Of a stretch of 64,000 bases of DNA, positions 46,601-55,207 are shown piece by piece (positions within the stretch are counted from its first letter, which is position 1; each line of letters starts with the position of its first letter). A program made the translations under genes and the position numbers. This DNA comes from Seramator thermalis (GTDB taxonomy: Bacteria > Bacteroidota > Bacteroidia > Bacteroidales > Dysgonomonadaceae), in NCBI RefSeq assembly GCF_004138125.1, contig NZ_RXHS01000010.1, positions 62,001 through 126,000 of the forward strand, read 5' to 3'. Under the pieces are notes generated by a model. The model had not been told where the DNA came from and made no database searches. It was given only the letters and a program-made list of their open reading frames with translations.

Positions 46601-48149
46601 ATGTATAGGATTGAGGCGAAAACGAAATCGGCTTCAACAATTTTAAGAAGAGGGCACCGTTTGTTGCGGAGGTTCCTCCGTTTGTTTCGCGGCCCACGTT
46701 GTTTGAGAATTCGCCGACCTGATAAACTTTTCCGTTGTAGGTATATTCGTAAGCCACGGCCAGCACCTCATCCGATTGGAGTGCCGTACGGAGCGAAATA
46801 TAACCGAGTTGTGGTTGTAAGGTATATTCCGAGGCGGTAAGCAAACGGGCATTTTCGATTTTCTCGTAGTCTCTTCCGATCATCATTTGCGCAGGCAAAA
46901 CGTTTGCAACCATACTGATGTCGCGAGCACCCATATACGACGAAATCATTTGACCGTAAAGTGTGTTTGCATCATTCGAGGGAATATCGATCGAACCTTG
47001 TGCCATCCACAAGGGATTGTGAATCGTACTGTGTTCCGCCAAATCGGCAAAAGCAACGATATTTCGTGCCTGATCATAATTGCCTTTTTTGTTGGTGATC
47101 CAAACTTCGATACGTGTAATCGAAACCGCAGACTGAATGTAAGGCGCTTTGCTCATCGCCTTGTCAAATTGATTACGGAAAAAATAACCGAGAAAAAAAT
47201 GTCTGTTTTCATCGTACTGATCGGCTCCAAATTCGAAGGGTGTAGTTTGTACACCTCCTTGTGAACTTACGGTTTTTGCTTCTGAATTTTGTTGGGAAAA
47301 CACCGTATTCACATGCAATTTGCCAAACTGTAAATCGGCTTTGATTCCGAAAAGTGCAGCACCGCCATTGATCAGGGAGTTGGAGGTGGTCATACTCACA
47401 TTTCCGGCTTCGATGTGCTTGAGGATTTCGTCTTCCTTGCCGTCATAGGCCAGTTTAATGCGTTTGGCATCGAAGTCGAACATGGCTTCGGTGTCGTAAT
47501 TGATGCCGAAATTGATTTTGTCTCCCACTTTCACATCTGCGTTCAATTGAATGTTTTGGTCGAAATCGAGCATCGTCCTTTTACGCGAATGCTCCGGCAA
47601 CACAGGATTGTCGGTTACCGTTCGTTTGATGCCGGTTGTCAGATCAATCGAGCCGCGAGCATTGAATTGCACTCCTCCCGGGCCGAAAATTTCACCAAGT
47701 ATATTATTGGATTTTCTCAGAGAAGAAAATGAGAGCGGTTCGTTCTCTTTCTGTTTCGTTTGGTGATTAAAGGCATTTTTTTCTTTGAAATAGTTTTGGG
47801 TAGCCATTCGAACTCTATAACGCGTATATTCGTCCGGAGTCATGCTGAAAGGCTCGTCGATAACCGTATTTCCGATGATATTGCGAAAAACATAGCGATT
47901 CGTTTTCGGGTCGAATTCGACGTTGGTCTGAATATTTGAAGGTGTTTGCAAATCTACGGCCGTAGATTTGGTAAGATCTTCCGGTTTCTCGACAATGGTT
48001 TTCTTCACGGGAAACCGAATGTCAGTGCTATCTTTTGAGACATTATCCTGACAAAAAAGATTTCTGTTTCCGTTGAATATCAATAGAAACAGAAAAAAAA
48101 TACCTATGTATTCGAATCTTTTCAGAGAAGCCGTTTTATCGATTGACAA
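40602..48149 (-). CDS. sprA: SprA/Sov, outer-membrane translocon of the type IX secretion system
   Basis: 2515 residues, the expected giant size. An N-terminal hydrophobic signal stretch ends at about residue 33. Family blocks include GPGGVQFNARGSIDLTTGIKR near the N-terminus, repeated LDFDQNIQLNADVKVGDKI-type strands, KGNYDQARNIVAFADL, and many amphipathic beta strands up to the C-terminal SLKFNLN with its final hydrophobic residue pattern. SprA forms the 36-strand barrel through which T9SS cargo leaves. The other T9SS genes are not in the window. It follows ruvA by 44 bases on the same strand, an order common in the phylum. Confidence 0.95.
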   Translation of the reverse strand: MSIDKTASLKRFEYIGIFFLFLLIFNGNRNLFCQDNVSKDSTDIRFPVKKTIVEKPEDLTKSTAVDLQTPSNIQTNVEFDPKTNRYVFRNIIGNTVIDEPFSMTPDEYTRYRVRMATQNYFKEKNAFNHQTKQKENEPLSFSSLRKSNNILGEIFGPGGVQFNARGSIDLTTGIKRTVTDNPVLPEHSRKRTMLDFDQNIQLNADVKVGDKINFGINYDTEAMFDFDAKRIKLAYDGKEDEILKHIEAGNVSMTTSNSLINGGAALFGIKADLQFGKLHVNTVFSQQNSEAKTVSSQGGVQTTPFEFGADQYDENRHFFLGYFFRNQFDKAMSKAPYIQSAVSITRIEVWITNKKGNYDQARNIVAFADLAEHSTIHNPLWMAQGSIDIPSNDANTLYGQMISSYMGARDISMVANVLPAQMMIGRDYEKIENARLLTASEYTLQPQLGYISLRTALQSDEVLAVAYEYTYNGKVYQVGEFSNNVGRETNGGTSATNGALFLKLLKPISFSPQSYTWPLMMKNIYTIDYGAKNILADRFRMNILYQSDTTGVYLNYIPDGNIKNKLLLQVMNLDRLNSKGNPYPDGQFDYLEGYTVSSANGQIIFPVVEPFGSHFRQMIGDDAIAKKYVYQELYDSTLTVARQIAEKNKFRMSGEYRGTSGSGISLNAMNVQPGTVKVIAAGNTLTEGVDYTVDYVSGSVNILNQAILDAGTPLSVSVENQSMFSMQRKTLIGTNLLYDFSKNFSLGATIMHLSEKPLTMKTNFGEEAVNNTLWGLNASLRKESYVITNLLDKLPFVEAVAPSQITANAEFAQILPGHYTNPYTGSYSYLDDFETSTSNIDLHSPYAWTLASTPFNNTSTGLFPEASLSNNIDYGKNRAQLAWFYIDGIFTRKNSSLTPPHLKKDLDQLSNHLVREVYEREIYPNRETAYGDPPTIPVLNVSFYPNERGPYNLDTNIDANGYLLNPYKRWGGIMRKLDVRDFESANIGYIEFWLMDPFVNDTLKTSKGGDLYFNLGEISEDVLKDGKKFYENGLPLTNDETAVEETVWGKVPKKQSTVYAFDNSQGSDLRKIQDVGLNGLSSEEEKLFPTYSDYLQQIQSKVSSSALEAMKADPMSPLNTPSGDKFMPYRCTEQDEKKSSILNRYKYYNGTEGNSLAPYEGQNYATASRTTPDVEDIDGDNTMNENESYYQYKVRLRPQDMQVGSNYIVDKRETTVRLRNGQDGKVTWYQFKIPISDYQTKVGSIQGFKTIRFMRMFLTGFDEPTFLRIATLDLVRSEWRNYTQNLLTGGSETGMGQLEISTVNIEENGDRTPVNYVLPPGVTRILDPSQPQLRQENEQSISLKIKYLEPNDSRSVYKNTILDLRRYKRLQMFVHGEKMADASEDLFDGDFTVFLRIGSDYRQNYYEYEIPLHITPPGKYNSRNLSDQKAVWIPDNMFDFPLEALTNLKLKRNFEKGENSNVTYLTPYSESDPDKTENTITIMGNPSLAEVKVMMIGVRNKSNSTKSGEIWIDELRLSEFDEKGGWAAQGNMNIALSDIGTVNVQGRKETSGFGALDQSLLERRNNDYSEWNIALNLDLGRFLPKEVKLIAPFYYSYSNQTSIPQYDPFNQDITMKKSINSLHTNQQKDSLKTISIDKTTNKSISISNVRIDIKSKTPMPYDPANFSFGYSQNISTLRNPETEYFSAQDTKLQANYFYNSVVKSWEPFDDIKSNLGWLKLIKSLNFNYIPNSIQASSTLSRNYQETQLRDVNAYLAGNTQTQKEYLSFSQNFFWNRDFSILWNLTKNLGFNFRSGTIAEIEEPYLQVNKKINRPDYEIWKDSVMQSIRSLGKPYNYQQTANVTYTIPFSQIPILDWINTSAVYDSHYQWERGTQVEGEQLGNILQNDLSLTLNSRFNMVSLYGKIPFLKKTNQRFEARPAIRQNQPDQSQKKSEQKYYEKTIVLNQDSGVIITHDLMTKKLNISAQKDGKSFPLSYKYIDNSRIRITSKDTAEIMIKIVSKPEVEPSRTLYDIAQYAARGLMMIRNINLNLAYKTRTDIYGFKPMIGDAFGQKPENDEFVPGLPFAFGFEGGTQFIDKAKQKNWLVTDENNIQPALYNETKNFRTEADIEPFRGLKITLEALYEDNRRTEIRYMYNDMPNIHGGTFAISTISLASAFEKFSAKDNYHSKSFDRFLANRDVIASRIREKYQSSTYPGTGFLSGNGLAGQPFDPVNGDVNQNSADVLIPAFLAAYTGKKTSGIALTAFPDLRSTLPNWSITYNAINGFPMLRENFKSLTLYHKYSSQYRVGNYSSFINWVATPEDDDLGYIRDAVSGAPLPSSPYDISHASLIESFNPLLEIRSVFYNNMSLSIRYNRTRTLNLNIPSYQIVETGDNDVVLGFGYRIPDFNRLLGIKLNTQKNDDRRRRSSLNAKDDPSKIEADNLRSSFNNDLNIRFDLSNKITRALIRTIEDGLTQATGGLRTVTLQFSADYSLSRSLTLKAFFDKTILSPLVSATSYPTSTTSTGISLKFNLNQ

Positions 48150-48193
48150 AAGGCGCCTGCGATAAGAGGGCGCATTTCTCTGAAATTACGCAA

Positions 48194-48796
48194 TCACAAT
48201 CTTTTGAGCGCTTCCTTAATGATTGCTTCAACCGGAAGAGACGAAGATTCTTTGAGAATCGCCGAAACGACTTTTTGTGAAGCAACTTGCGGAAATCCGA
48301 GCATCACCAATGCCGCAATTGCTTCATGGCCAGTGCCCGACAAGTCGGCTTTGGTCGGCAATTGAATGCTGCCTTGCGAATCGGTCATTTTGATTTTGTC
48401 CTTGAGATCGACAATGATGCGTTGTGCCGTTTTTGCTCCGATTCCCTTCACGGATTGCAATACCGCAACGTTTTCGGTAGCAATCACCGATTCCAGTTCT
48501 TTTGCACTCAGCGACGACAATATAACTCTCGCAGTACTTGGCCCGACTCCCGAAACGCTTATCAGCAAAAGAAAAATATCGCGTTCGTGTTTGTCGGCAA
48601 AGCCGAAAAGAACATGCGCATCTTCACGAATGACTTCGTGGACAAAGATTTTTGCCGATTTTTCACCGTTGAGAATGCTGTAAGTATTTAGCGAAATATT
48701 CGCGAAAAATCCTATTCCGTTGCAGTCAATCGTAATGGACGCAGGTGTCAGCTCGGCTATTTCGCCTTTCAAGTAATCTATCATCGTTTCTTTCAA
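48194..48796 (-). CDS. ruvA: Holliday junction branch migration protein RuvA
   Basis: 200 residues. N-terminal OB fold (MIDYLKGEIAELTPASITID from the second Met), two helix-hairpin-helix motifs (LLISVSGVGPSTARVIL and LQSVKGIGAKTAQRIIVDLKDK) and a C-terminal domain III (AIAALVMLGFPQVASQKVV) that binds RuvB. The usual start may be MIDYLK (48784), four codons after the first Met. It binds four-way junctions in recombination repair. First gene of the ruvA-sprA pair. Confidence 0.95.
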   Translation of the reverse strand: MKETMIDYLKGEIAELTPASITIDCNGIGFFANISLNTYSILNGEKSAKIFVHEVIREDAHVLFGFADKHERDIFLLLISVSGVGPSTARVILSSLSAKELESVIATENVAVLQSVKGIGAKTAQRIIVDLKDKIKMTDSQGSIQLPTKADLSGTGHEAIAALVMLGFPQVASQKVVSAILKESSSLPVEAIIKEALKRL

Positions 48797-48930
48797 AAAA
48801 AAGTTGGAATATTGCGTAATTCCGTACTAATAACGGAAAAAACGGCAATAACGTATATTTTTTATAATCTTTCTTTAACCCGGTTATATCTTTAAAGCGT
48901 TTCATAAAACCGAGCGTTTTTTCTTGTTGT

Positions 48931-50160
48931 TTAAAAAATATTATGATCAAACTCATGTGTTTTCGCCAATCCGCCTTCGCCCGTTTCTTTGTAGAGCGAC
49001 GGCAGGTCGTGGCCGGTTTGTTTCATTACGGCTACGACACGGTCGAATGAAACGCGATGGATTCCGTCGGTGAACGACGAGTAAAGATTGGCATCGAGTG
49101 CTCGTGCGGCGGCATAAGCATTTCGTTCGATACAGGGAATTTGAACCAGACCGCATACCGGATCGCACGTCATACCCAAATGATGTTCGAGTCCCATTTC
49201 GGCGGCATATTCTATTTGTGCCGGACTTCCACCGAAAAGTTGACTTGCTGCAGCTGCCGCCATAGCACAAGCCACACCCACTTCGCCCTGACAGCCCACT
49301 TCTGCACCCGAGATGGATGCATTCGTTTTAACCGTGTTGCCGAACAAACCGGCCGTAGCAAGTGCGCGCAGAATCCGCATATCGCTAAATTCGCGAATTT
49401 CCTGCAGATGATATAGTACCGCCGGCATCACCCCGCTCGAACCACAAGTGGGAGCGGTTACGATTTCGCCGCCTGCGGCGTTTTCTTCCGCAACGGCAAG
49501 TGCATACGCAAAGACGAGACCACGCGATTGAAGCGATGCTTTGTAGCCTTTGGCTTTGATGTAGTAGCTCGCAGCCTTACGATGCAGCCCGAGTGGCCCG
49601 GGAAGCACGCCTTCGTTGTCGAGTCCTCTTTTTACGGCGGCGCGCATGACTTCCCACACGCGCTGCAGATAATTCCATATATTATTCCCTTCGCATTCTT
49701 CTACATATTCCCAATAACTTTTCCCCGTTTTTTTGCACCAGGCAAGAATTTCGGTAATGGTATTCATATTGTAGATTTCGCGCTCCTGCTCAGGGTCGAG
49801 CCCTACGATTTTTTCTCCGTCGGAAAGCGCACCGCCACCTATACTGTAAACCGTCCACGAATCTACAACTTTTTCGTCTGCGCCTATTGCTTCGAACTTC
49901 ATAGCGTTGGGATGGAACGGCAAAAATATTTGTGCTTGCCATTCGATGGTAGTCGGTGCTATAGGATTGAGAACGCCCATGATTGCCACATCCGTGAGGT
50001 GGCCTTTACCGGTAGCAGCGAGGCTGCCGTAAAGCGTTACCACGAAGCGCGAAGCATGAGGATTACGTTCGAGAAAAAGTTGGGCAGCTCTTTTGGGCCC
50101 CATCGTGTGGCTGCTTGATGGTCCGTTTCCGATGCGATAGAGTTGTTTGAGCGATTTCAT
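48931..50160 (-). CDS. sdaA: L-serine ammonia-lyase, iron-sulfur type, single chain
   Basis: 409 residues. The N-terminal beta-type domain has GPSSSHTMGPKRAAQLF. The alpha-type domain follows, with cluster ligands and substrate-site residues: VTAPTCGSSGVMPAVLYH, GCQGEVGVACAMAAAA and MTCDPVCGLVQIPCIERN. It turns L-serine into pyruvate and ammonia with a [4Fe-4S] cluster. It lies 24 bases after the beta-mannosidase gene, so both may come from the promoter at 52852. Confidence 0.94.
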   Translation of the reverse strand: MKSLKQLYRIGNGPSSSHTMGPKRAAQLFLERNPHASRFVVTLYGSLAATGKGHLTDVAIMGVLNPIAPTTIEWQAQIFLPFHPNAMKFEAIGADEKVVDSWTVYSIGGGALSDGEKIVGLDPEQEREIYNMNTITEILAWCKKTGKSYWEYVEECEGNNIWNYLQRVWEVMRAAVKRGLDNEGVLPGPLGLHRKAASYYIKAKGYKASLQSRGLVFAYALAVAEENAAGGEIVTAPTCGSSGVMPAVLYHLQEIREFSDMRILRALATAGLFGNTVKTNASISGAEVGCQGEVGVACAMAAAAASQLFGGSPAQIEYAAEMGLEHHLGMTCDPVCGLVQIPCIERNAYAAARALDANLYSSFTDGIHRVSFDRVVAVMKQTGHDLPSLYKETGEGGLAKTHEFDHNIF

Positions 50161-50184
50161 TCAGCTATCTCATAATTTTTTTTG

Positions 50185-52746
50185 TCAATAAGTCTCCCTG
50201 ATATGGCGGATGGTTATCGGCGTTTTTTTGGCAGCTTTGAGCTCGGGTGAAGTGATTTCGATAACACGCTTTTCGCCGGGCATCAAATCGATGAAGTTAT
50301 CCGAGAATCGGGCGCCGAGTACGGGTATTTCGATAAACACATCTTTTGCCAGCTTCGAACTTGACAGTGTAACCGTATATTTGCCGTCGGCATAGACGAT
50401 TTTGGAATTCACCTTCGTTTCGGGTAGATTTAGTTTGTTAGGCCAATAAAAGAAGTAATCTTTTGAAGAAACCATTTTCCCTTTCGCGTCGCTTAACCAG
50501 GCATGAATGACCGTGTTTGCTTTGTCGGATTCCGAAATCAGCGACGAAACATCAATGCTTTTGACGATTTGGCTCGAATTGGCTTTTGCGTTCACTTTTT
50601 CTTTCAATTCCTTCACCACGCCTTTCGAAAAATCGATCACTTGAATGGTCAGTTTTAGATTGTCGATATCGCTCAGGTAGTCCGACATGGTATAATAATT
50701 CAGCTTGTTGTCAGCGAATTTTACGCCGAGTGCGAGTGGAGCAAACACATCGCGCATGCGATAGTGTTGCGCCTTCCAATTGTTGTAGTAATCGATGCTC
50801 GACCACGAAACTACAGGCCAGTCGTCGTTGATTTGCCAATACAGGGCACCCATGCAGTAAGGTCTGCCACGACGATTGGCTTCAACGGCTTCTTCCATGC
50901 CGTTGCCCTGCATTACCAGACCCAGATATACGAAATCTTCGAAGTTTTTCGGTTCATGGAAATACATATCCATATATTGCTTGATGATGACGTTCCCCAC
51001 GCCACTTTTCTGATGAATTTTCATCACATCCGAATTGATGTCGAAATCCTTTTCGGTGGCAAACGTGCGAATGGTTTTCATCTCGGGAAACGATTGAAAT
51101 CCGAATTCGCTTGCGAATCGTGGAAGTCGGTCGGCCATTGCCTCGAATGGCATTCGCCCGTGCCATAATCCCCAGTCGTGTACATCGCTCGATTTGAACG
51201 ATTCTATTTTTCCCCAACTCGAATTATAGGGCGAACCGTGAATATAGCTTCGTGTGCCGTCGTATTGCGACAACAGATCGGGAATCAAAGTTCTGAAGGT
51301 TTTATCATATCCTTTTTTCCACAGCTCCATTGTTTCAGGCGTATATCTTTTGTCCCAGCCCCAATAGCGCAATCCTTCTTCTATTTCGTTGTTGCCGCAC
51401 CAGAAAGCGAGCGAGGCATGATTGCGTAATCGTTTCACGTTGTAAATCACTTCTTCGCTCACATTTTTCAGAAATGCATCGTCGGACGGGTAGGGCGTAC
51501 ATCCGAAAATGAAATCCTGCCACACGAGAATCCCTTTTTCGTCGGCCAGGTGATAAAAATAATCGTCTTCATAGGTTCCGCCTCCCCACACACGGATGAA
51601 ATTCATGTTGGCCGAAGTAATATTGTCGAACAATCGCTGATAGTAGGCCGAGTCCTGCTGCGTGCGGAGAATTTCGCCCGGAATATAATTGGCGCCCTTA
51701 GCGAAAAACGGAATATCGTTTACTTCGAAATAAAACGATTTCCCGATCTCGTCGTCTTTCTGAACCAGTTGCACTTTGCGCAGTCCGACTCTCTCGGATT
51801 TTTCGGCAATTGCCTGATTTCCAAACAACAGTTTTGCCCTAAAGTCATACAAATAAGGCTTGACCCAATTAACGGGCATCCATCTTTTGGGATGATCGAT
51901 TTGAAGCGGAATCGATACCACATTTTTACCCGGATTGAGCACTACGTCTTTTGAAATGGTTTTTTTGGATTCATCTTTCAATCCATATTCAATGGTAATG
52001 CTTGCATTGACAGGTTGCGGCTCTATAGAATAAATTTCGAGCTGATTATCGATGATCGCTTTCTCTTTCGTTACGGAAGTTTGTTTCACGAAAAAATCGT
52101 CGATGCGGGCTTTATCGTAAAAAGTGAGTGTAACAGGCTTCCAAATTCCCATCTGCACCAGCCGCATTCCCCAGTCCCAACCGAACTGGTAAGGCGCTTT
52201 CCGGCTGTAAACGCTAAGCTTGGGCGTTCCGTGATCGTTATCCGCCGGATAGTCGAACCCGGCCGTAGCTGCTGCCGGCAACATGCGGGTGATGGGCGAA
52301 AAAAATCGGACGTAAAGATTATTTTCCCCTTTGCGAAGAAGATGCTTTACCGAAATTTTGTGACCGACAAACATGTTTTGTGATTGGAGAATGCGCGATC
52401 CGTTGAGGAAAACATCGGCATGCGTGTCCAACCCTTCGAAAAACAAAAGGGCATCATCGTGATTGAGCAGCTCTTCGGAGAGTGTAAACGATTTTTTGAA
52501 ATCCCAATCTTCTTTTTCGGGCCATTGAACCTCATTTTCGTTTGTTCCGAAATAGGGATCGGGAAGCACTTTGTGACGGATCAGATCACGTTGCACGGAG
52601 CCGGGAACCTCGGCGTCGTACCATTGATTTTTGCCGGTTTGCGAAAATTGCCAGCCGTCATTCAGCTTCAGCGTTTCAACTTTGCTTTGGCCAAAAAGCA
52701 GACAGGGCAAAAAGGCGATCCAAAGGAAAATAATCGATTTCTTCAT
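50185..52746 (-). CDS. Beta-mannosidase, glycoside hydrolase family 2
   Basis: 853 residues with a signal peptide (about 19 residues). GH2 domains in order: sugar-binding jelly roll (EVPGSVQRDLIRHKVLPDPY), immunoglobulin-like domain, TIM barrel with acid/base Glu in CGNNEIEEGLRYWGW and nucleophile Glu in FASEFGFQSFPEM, and two C-terminal beta domains. WGGGTYEDDYFY and IWQ-type segments mark the mannosidase branch. It removes terminal beta-mannose from N-glycans or mannans in the periplasm. Confidence 0.93.
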   Translation of the reverse strand: MKKSIIFLWIAFLPCLLFGQSKVETLKLNDGWQFSQTGKNQWYDAEVPGSVQRDLIRHKVLPDPYFGTNENEVQWPEKEDWDFKKSFTLSEELLNHDDALLFFEGLDTHADVFLNGSRILQSQNMFVGHKISVKHLLRKGENNLYVRFFSPITRMLPAAATAGFDYPADNDHGTPKLSVYSRKAPYQFGWDWGMRLVQMGIWKPVTLTFYDKARIDDFFVKQTSVTKEKAIIDNQLEIYSIEPQPVNASITIEYGLKDESKKTISKDVVLNPGKNVVSIPLQIDHPKRWMPVNWVKPYLYDFRAKLLFGNQAIAEKSERVGLRKVQLVQKDDEIGKSFYFEVNDIPFFAKGANYIPGEILRTQQDSAYYQRLFDNITSANMNFIRVWGGGTYEDDYFYHLADEKGILVWQDFIFGCTPYPSDDAFLKNVSEEVIYNVKRLRNHASLAFWCGNNEIEEGLRYWGWDKRYTPETMELWKKGYDKTFRTLIPDLLSQYDGTRSYIHGSPYNSSWGKIESFKSSDVHDWGLWHGRMPFEAMADRLPRFASEFGFQSFPEMKTIRTFATEKDFDINSDVMKIHQKSGVGNVIIKQYMDMYFHEPKNFEDFVYLGLVMQGNGMEEAVEANRRGRPYCMGALYWQINDDWPVVSWSSIDYYNNWKAQHYRMRDVFAPLALGVKFADNKLNYYTMSDYLSDIDNLKLTIQVIDFSKGVVKELKEKVNAKANSSQIVKSIDVSSLISESDKANTVIHAWLSDAKGKMVSSKDYFFYWPNKLNLPETKVNSKIVYADGKYTVTLSSSKLAKDVFIEIPVLGARFSDNFIDLMPGEKRVIEITSPELKAAKKTPITIRHIRETY

Positions 52747-52851
52747 GTTTACGAATGATATGTCGGTTTATGAATATTTTCGGAAAAAATTGGTGATCTT
52801 CAATAAAAAGCTAAATCTGCATCATATGAATTGTTCTCCCATAATTGGCTG

Positions 52852-52859
52852 CAAATATA
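52852..52859 (-). promoter_or_regulatory. -7 element TATATTTG for the beta-mannosidase gene
   Basis: Exact TAnnTTTG match on the minus strand, about 106 bases before the start codon. It is divergent from the relA promoter 100 bases away. Confidence 0.5.
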
Positions 52860-52959
52860 ACCATAAGTTAAGAAACTGCAGCCCAAAAAAGAATAAAATG
52901 AACGACTTTTGGAAACGGTATTTTAGGTTCATTTGTTGTAATAATGCGGGAAAAATTCT

Positions 52960-52967
52960 TATTTTTG
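52960..52967 (+). promoter_or_regulatory. -7 element TATTTTTG for relA
   Basis: Exact TAnnTTTG match 48 bases upstream of the ATG. A TTTG at 52932-52935 is 24 bases away, slightly further than the ideal -33 spacing. Confidence 0.55.
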
Positions 52968-53014
52968 TTTCTCGATAACGCATTTTTGCGACATAAATTT
53001 GCTAAAATACAGAA

Positions 53015-55207
53015 ATGGCCGAAAAAGGTACATCAACATTCAAACAGTCCTACAAACAGCTTTATTCGTTTCTTCGCAAGAAAATGAATAGAGCAGAGGT
53101 GACGAAGCTTAAAAACATTGTCGAAAAATCGGTACTCTCGGCATTGGAAAGATCCGAAACCGATGCATTCGAAAAGTTGTGGGCCGAAATTCGCACGGCT
53201 ATCACGGCTATCGAAGAGTTGAATGTGCGACAACCCGAAGTTTGTGCCATCCTGCTCTACCATCCTATTCTGCGAGGAGATTACTCTATGGAGGAGGCCG
53301 CAAAATCGTTTGGAGAAGAGACTTCCATCATTTTGCGCGGGATTGAAAAAATCAACGAATTCGGCGATAAAAAAGCTGCGGTGGAATCGGAAAACTACAT
53401 CAAGTTACTGCTATCGATGGCAGAAGATATCAGGGTAGTTTTCATTATTATTGCCCAACATTTGCGACAGATGCGCGAAGCCAAAAATTTGGATAACGCT
53501 GCGCGCTTGGCCCTTTCGGTGGAATCCACCTATCTGTATGCGCCGCTGGCACATCGAATGGGTTTGTATTCCATCAAATCGGAGCTTGAAGACCTTTCGC
53601 TCAAATATACCGATCGGAAGACGTACGACTTCATCGCTCACAAACTCAATGAAACCAAGCGTTCGCGCGACCGGTATATTCAGGAATTTATCGAACCGTT
53701 AAAGTCCCGCCTCGATCAGACAGGATTGAAGTACGAGATAAAGGGGCGTACCAAATCGATACATTCCATCAACAACAAGCTCAAAAAACAGCAGGTAGAA
53801 TTCGAAGGAATATATGACCTGTTTGCCATCCGCATTATCCTCGATGCCCCGATAGAACAGGAAAAGGCACAATGCTGGCAGGTTTATTCTATCGTTACCG
53901 ATATGTATCAGCCTAATCCCAAGCGATTGAAAGATTGGCTTTCCATCCCCAAAAGCAATGGATACGAGTCGCTGCATATTACCGTGCTGGGTCCCGAATC
54001 GAAATGGGTGGAGGTGCAAATTCGCACGCGCCGCATGGATGAAATTGCCGAACACGGCTTGGCTGCACATTGGAAATATAAGGGAGTGAAAGAGGAAAGC
54101 GAATTTGACGGGTGGCTCAATTCGCTGCGCGAGTCACTTGAAGACAAGGATGTTGAGCTCAAGGAAAAATTGGTGGATTTTCGTCTTGATCTTTACGATG
54201 AGGAAATTTTCGTTTTCACGCCCAAAGGAGATCTTATTCGATTGCCCAAAGGTGCCACGGTGCTCGATTTTGCCTTTGCCATCCACTCCAAACTGGGCGC
54301 AAGTTGCGTTTCGGGCAACGTCAACGGCAAGAATGTCCCCATTAAATATGTTCTCAAAAGCGGCGATCAGGTTTCCATCAACACGTCCTCGCATCAGTCT
54401 CCCAAACAAGATTGGCTCAACATTGTGGTAACCTCGAAAGCAAAGAGCAAGATTCGACAACTGCTGAAAGAGGAAGCCGCCAAACAGGCAGATTTGGCTA
54501 AAGAAATGCTTGCGCGCCGCATGAAAAACCGCAAAATAGAGATGGATGACGGCATTTTCATGCAGCTTATCAAAAAACTGAAATACAAAACAGCAACCGA
54601 TTTTTATGCCGATATCGCTTCCGAAAAAATAGATGCCAATTGGGTTATCGATCGCTATGTGGAACTCGAAAATCGGGATGCGGCTTCTTATAACACTGTG
54701 AACACGGCGAGCGCCGAAAATTTTGTTCTCAATCCCGAACGAGTTTCGGATGAACAGGACGAACTCATCATCGATCAGAATCTTACGGGAATCGAATACA
54801 AACTGGCCAAATGTTGCAATCCGATTTTCGGAGACGAGATTTTTGGATTTGTTTCTTCCAACGGCATTAAAATACATCGCGTCAACTGTCCGAATGCCGA
54901 AAATATGTTTTCGCGGTTTGGATACCGCATCGTTAAAGCCCGCTGGTCGGGGAAATCGAGCGGCACTTCAAATTATACCACTATTTTAAGGGTAATCGGA
55001 AACGATCAGATTAATATTGTGTCCAACCTTATGTCCATTATTTCGAAAGAGGCGGACGTGAAAATGCGTTCGATCAGCATCGATTCCAACGATGGACTGT
55101 TTCAGGGGAATATCTCTGTTTCATTGGCAAATACATCCATCCTCGAGCAACTTATCCGCAAACTGAGTGCCGTGAAAGGCGTAAAATCGGTTAGTCGTCT
55201 CAATTGA
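53015..55207 (+). CDS. relA: RelA/SpoT-family (p)ppGpp synthetase with degenerate hydrolase domain
   Basis: 730 residues. The synthetase domain is well kept (GRTKSIHSINNKL, FEGIYDLFAIRIIL, GYESLHITVLGP, VEVQIRTRRMDEIAEHGLAAHWKYK). TGS domain (FVFTPKGDLIRLPKGATVLDFAF), a Cys-containing zinc-finger region (YKLAKCCNPIFGDEIFGF) and a C-terminal ACT domain follow. The N-terminal HD hydrolase domain lacks its signature: where HDxxED is expected the text reads LLYHPILRGDY, and the later AD is AQ (IIIAQHLRQM). It is therefore probably a synthetase only, like RelA of gamma-proteobacteria. A second, SpoT-like enzyme is expected elsewhere. Confidence 0.9.
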   Translation: MAEKGTSTFKQSYKQLYSFLRKKMNRAEVTKLKNIVEKSVLSALERSETDAFEKLWAEIRTAITAIEELNVRQPEVCAILLYHPILRGDYSMEEAAKSFGEETSIILRGIEKINEFGDKKAAVESENYIKLLLSMAEDIRVVFIIIAQHLRQMREAKNLDNAARLALSVESTYLYAPLAHRMGLYSIKSELEDLSLKYTDRKTYDFIAHKLNETKRSRDRYIQEFIEPLKSRLDQTGLKYEIKGRTKSIHSINNKLKKQQVEFEGIYDLFAIRIILDAPIEQEKAQCWQVYSIVTDMYQPNPKRLKDWLSIPKSNGYESLHITVLGPESKWVEVQIRTRRMDEIAEHGLAAHWKYKGVKEESEFDGWLNSLRESLEDKDVELKEKLVDFRLDLYDEEIFVFTPKGDLIRLPKGATVLDFAFAIHSKLGASCVSGNVNGKNVPIKYVLKSGDQVSINTSSHQSPKQDWLNIVVTSKAKSKIRQLLKEEAAKQADLAKEMLARRMKNRKIEMDDGIFMQLIKKLKYKTATDFYADIASEKIDANWVIDRYVELENRDAASYNTVNTASAENFVLNPERVSDEQDELIIDQNLTGIEYKLAKCCNPIFGDEIFGFVSSNGIKIHRVNCPNAENMFSRFGYRIVKARWSGKSSGTSNYTTILRVIGNDQINIVSNLMSIISKEADVKMRSISIDSNDGLFQGNISVSLANTSILEQLIRKLSAVKGVKSVSRLN

